A DNA stretch of 64,000 nucleotides, taken from the NCBI RefSeq assembly GCF_023238625.1, contig NZ_CP096670.1:733501-797500 (forward strand), read 5' to 3'. The stretch is from Agarivorans sp. TSD2052. Lineage in GTDB: Bacteria > Pseudomonadota > Gammaproteobacteria > Enterobacterales > Celerinatantimonadaceae. Positions 63,061 to 64,000 of the stretch are shown here, piece after piece; position 1 is the stretch's first letter; each line of letters starts with the position of its first letter. A model generated the notes under the pieces. The model was not told the DNA's origin and did no database searches. It was given only the letters and a program-made list of their open reading frames with translations. The position numbers and the translations under genes are program-made.

Positions 63061-63161
63061 TTGCTCATTTAAGTTTGCAATAAGCAGACATCGGACGCTT
63101 GTACTCGCCAAGCTTTCATGTTCAGATTAATTCATTCTTTGTCTTGTGGTCTTTTCAGGTT

Positions 63162-64000
63162 ATGTCAAATAATTCACCCCTTCAACCCGAACTAGAAGCC
63201 TTGGCGCTTAAGTCTTGGGAGCGCCTTGTAGAGTTACAACCGAGCTTGCTAACTACGCTTAGTCAGCAACAACAGCGGCAAACCCAGGCAGTGTTTGCCA
63301 TTAGTGACTTTATTGCTCGCAGTTGTATAAGCCAGCCCTCTATGCTGGTGGATATTTGGCAGAATAACTTGTTGGATGAGATTCTAAATGAAACTCAAAT
63401 GCGTCAACAGCTTAGCCAAAACTTGGCGGAGCAAATAAATGATGACGGCGCTAAAAAAGTCTTACGTCAATTCCGCCGTTTACAGATGGTTCTGATCGCG
63501 TGGCGTGATTTGATGCTCGGGCAAGCGGCCAGTGACAGTTTTGTTCAAGTGTCGGCGGTGGCTGACAGTAGTGTTGATTGTGCAAACCAGTGGTTATATC
63601 AGCGCTGTTGTTCTGAATCTGGTACCCCCATGGACGCCGAGGGCAATGCCCAACCTTTGGTGGTGATAGGTATGGGCAAGTTAGGGGGGCGCGAGCTTAA
63701 CTTCTCTTCTGATATAGACCTTATTTTTTGTTTCCCCGAAAACGGCGAGACCCAAGGCGGTCGCCGCAGTATTGCTAATCAGCAATTTTTTATTCGCATG
63801 GGACAGCGCTTAATTCAGTTGATTGATCAACCAACGGCAGATGGCTTTGTATTTAGGGTTGATATGCGCTTGCGACCGTTTGGTGACTCCGGCCCTTTGG
63901 CGGTGAGTTACGCTGCATTTGAAGACTACTATCAGCACCATGGCCGTGATTGGGAACGTTATGCCATGGTAAAAGCGCGGGTCATTAATCAAGATTTACG
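63162..64000 (+). CDS. glnE: Glutamine synthetase adenylyltransferase GlnE (5' part)
   Basis: The first ~279 residues; the gene runs past the right edge. Adenylyltransferase domain motifs are seen: GMGKLGGRELNFSSDIDLIF with the nucleotidyl-transfer aspartates (~168-187), RVDMRLRPFGDSGPL and HGRDWERYAMVKARV. Modifies glutamine synthetase in response to nitrogen status through PII. The start is the ATG at 63162, preceded by CAGG. Confidence 0.96.
   Translation, partial: MSNNSPLQPELEALALKSWERLVELQPSLLTTLSQQQQRQTQAVFAISDFIARSCISQPSMLVDIWQNNLLDEILNETQMRQQLSQNLAEQINDDGAKKVLRQFRRLQMVLIAWRDLMLGQAASDSFVQVSAVADSSVDCANQWLYQRCCSESGTPMDAEGNAQPLVVIGMGKLGGRELNFSSDIDLIFCFPENGETQGGRRSIANQQFFIRMGQRLIQLIDQPTADGFVFRVDMRLRPFGDSGPLAVSYAAFEDYYQHHGRDWERYAMVKARVINQDL

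Overview
The window reads as chromosomal DNA of a marine gammaproteobacterium of the Alteromonadales type; Agarivorans or a close relative is my guess. The basis is the rpsU-yqeY-dnaG-rpoD macrolocus with a nearby tRNA-Ile(CAU), the glnE / CYTH triphosphatase / pitA / folB / cca housekeeping block, a GspA-GspB pair, and an aryl-polyene pigment cluster. The genus is inference. I saw no insertion sequence, CRISPR array, rRNA or replication origin.

Layout. (1) 1-5490: a sugar uptake and catabolism operon on the minus strand (permease cut by the window edge, RbsA-type ATPase, Gfo/Idh/MocA dehydrogenase, sugar-phosphate isomerase/epimerase-like protein) divergent from a LacI-type regulator, with two palindromic operators between them. 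(2) 5624-11868: a stand-alone RND/MMPL exporter, a thiamine-binding-fold protein, a LysR regulator, a thioredoxin-fold protein, a nitroreductase and an ABM-type monooxygenase; the lysR and monooxygenase promoters share a 15-bp box. (3) 12648-30538: a complete aryl-polyene (APE) cluster in the order apeB-C-D-E-F-G-H-I-J, an aromatic amino acid ammonia-lyase, then apeK-L-M-N-O-P-Q-R, a methyltransferase, a small secreted protein and a PagL-like outer-membrane protein. Most genes overlap by 1-50 bases, so translation is probably coupled. The lyase may make the aryl starter, ApeH activates it, and two ACPs carry it through ketosynthase (O/C, R), ketoreductase (Q) and dehydratase (I/P) cycles. ApeD/J attach a lipid-like anchor and ApeL/M/N export the product to the outer membrane.

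(4) 30509-38979: an alpha/beta-hydrolase lipoprotein, a three-gene set (zinc-ribbon/degenerate-GGDEF protein, membrane glycosyltransferase, HlyD-like protein) that looks like a polysaccharide synthase under signalling control, and a large secreted multidomain alpha-amylase. (5) 39490-43332: the most unusual part, a putative membrane-active toxin followed by six tandem paralogous two-helix membrane proteins (probable immunity proteins). Between them lie eroded copies of the toxin's C-terminus that still carry the stop/start overlap with the following immunity gene. The array ends at a tRNA-Ile(CAU).

(6) 43370-64000: housekeeping genes, namely rpoD, dnaG, yqeY, rpsU, tsaD, plsY, folB, folK, uppP, cca, gspA-gspB, an A/T-rich acyltransferase that looks inserted, ygiM-like, pitA with its DUF47 partner, ygiF-like, elyC-like, a K+ channel and the start of glnE.
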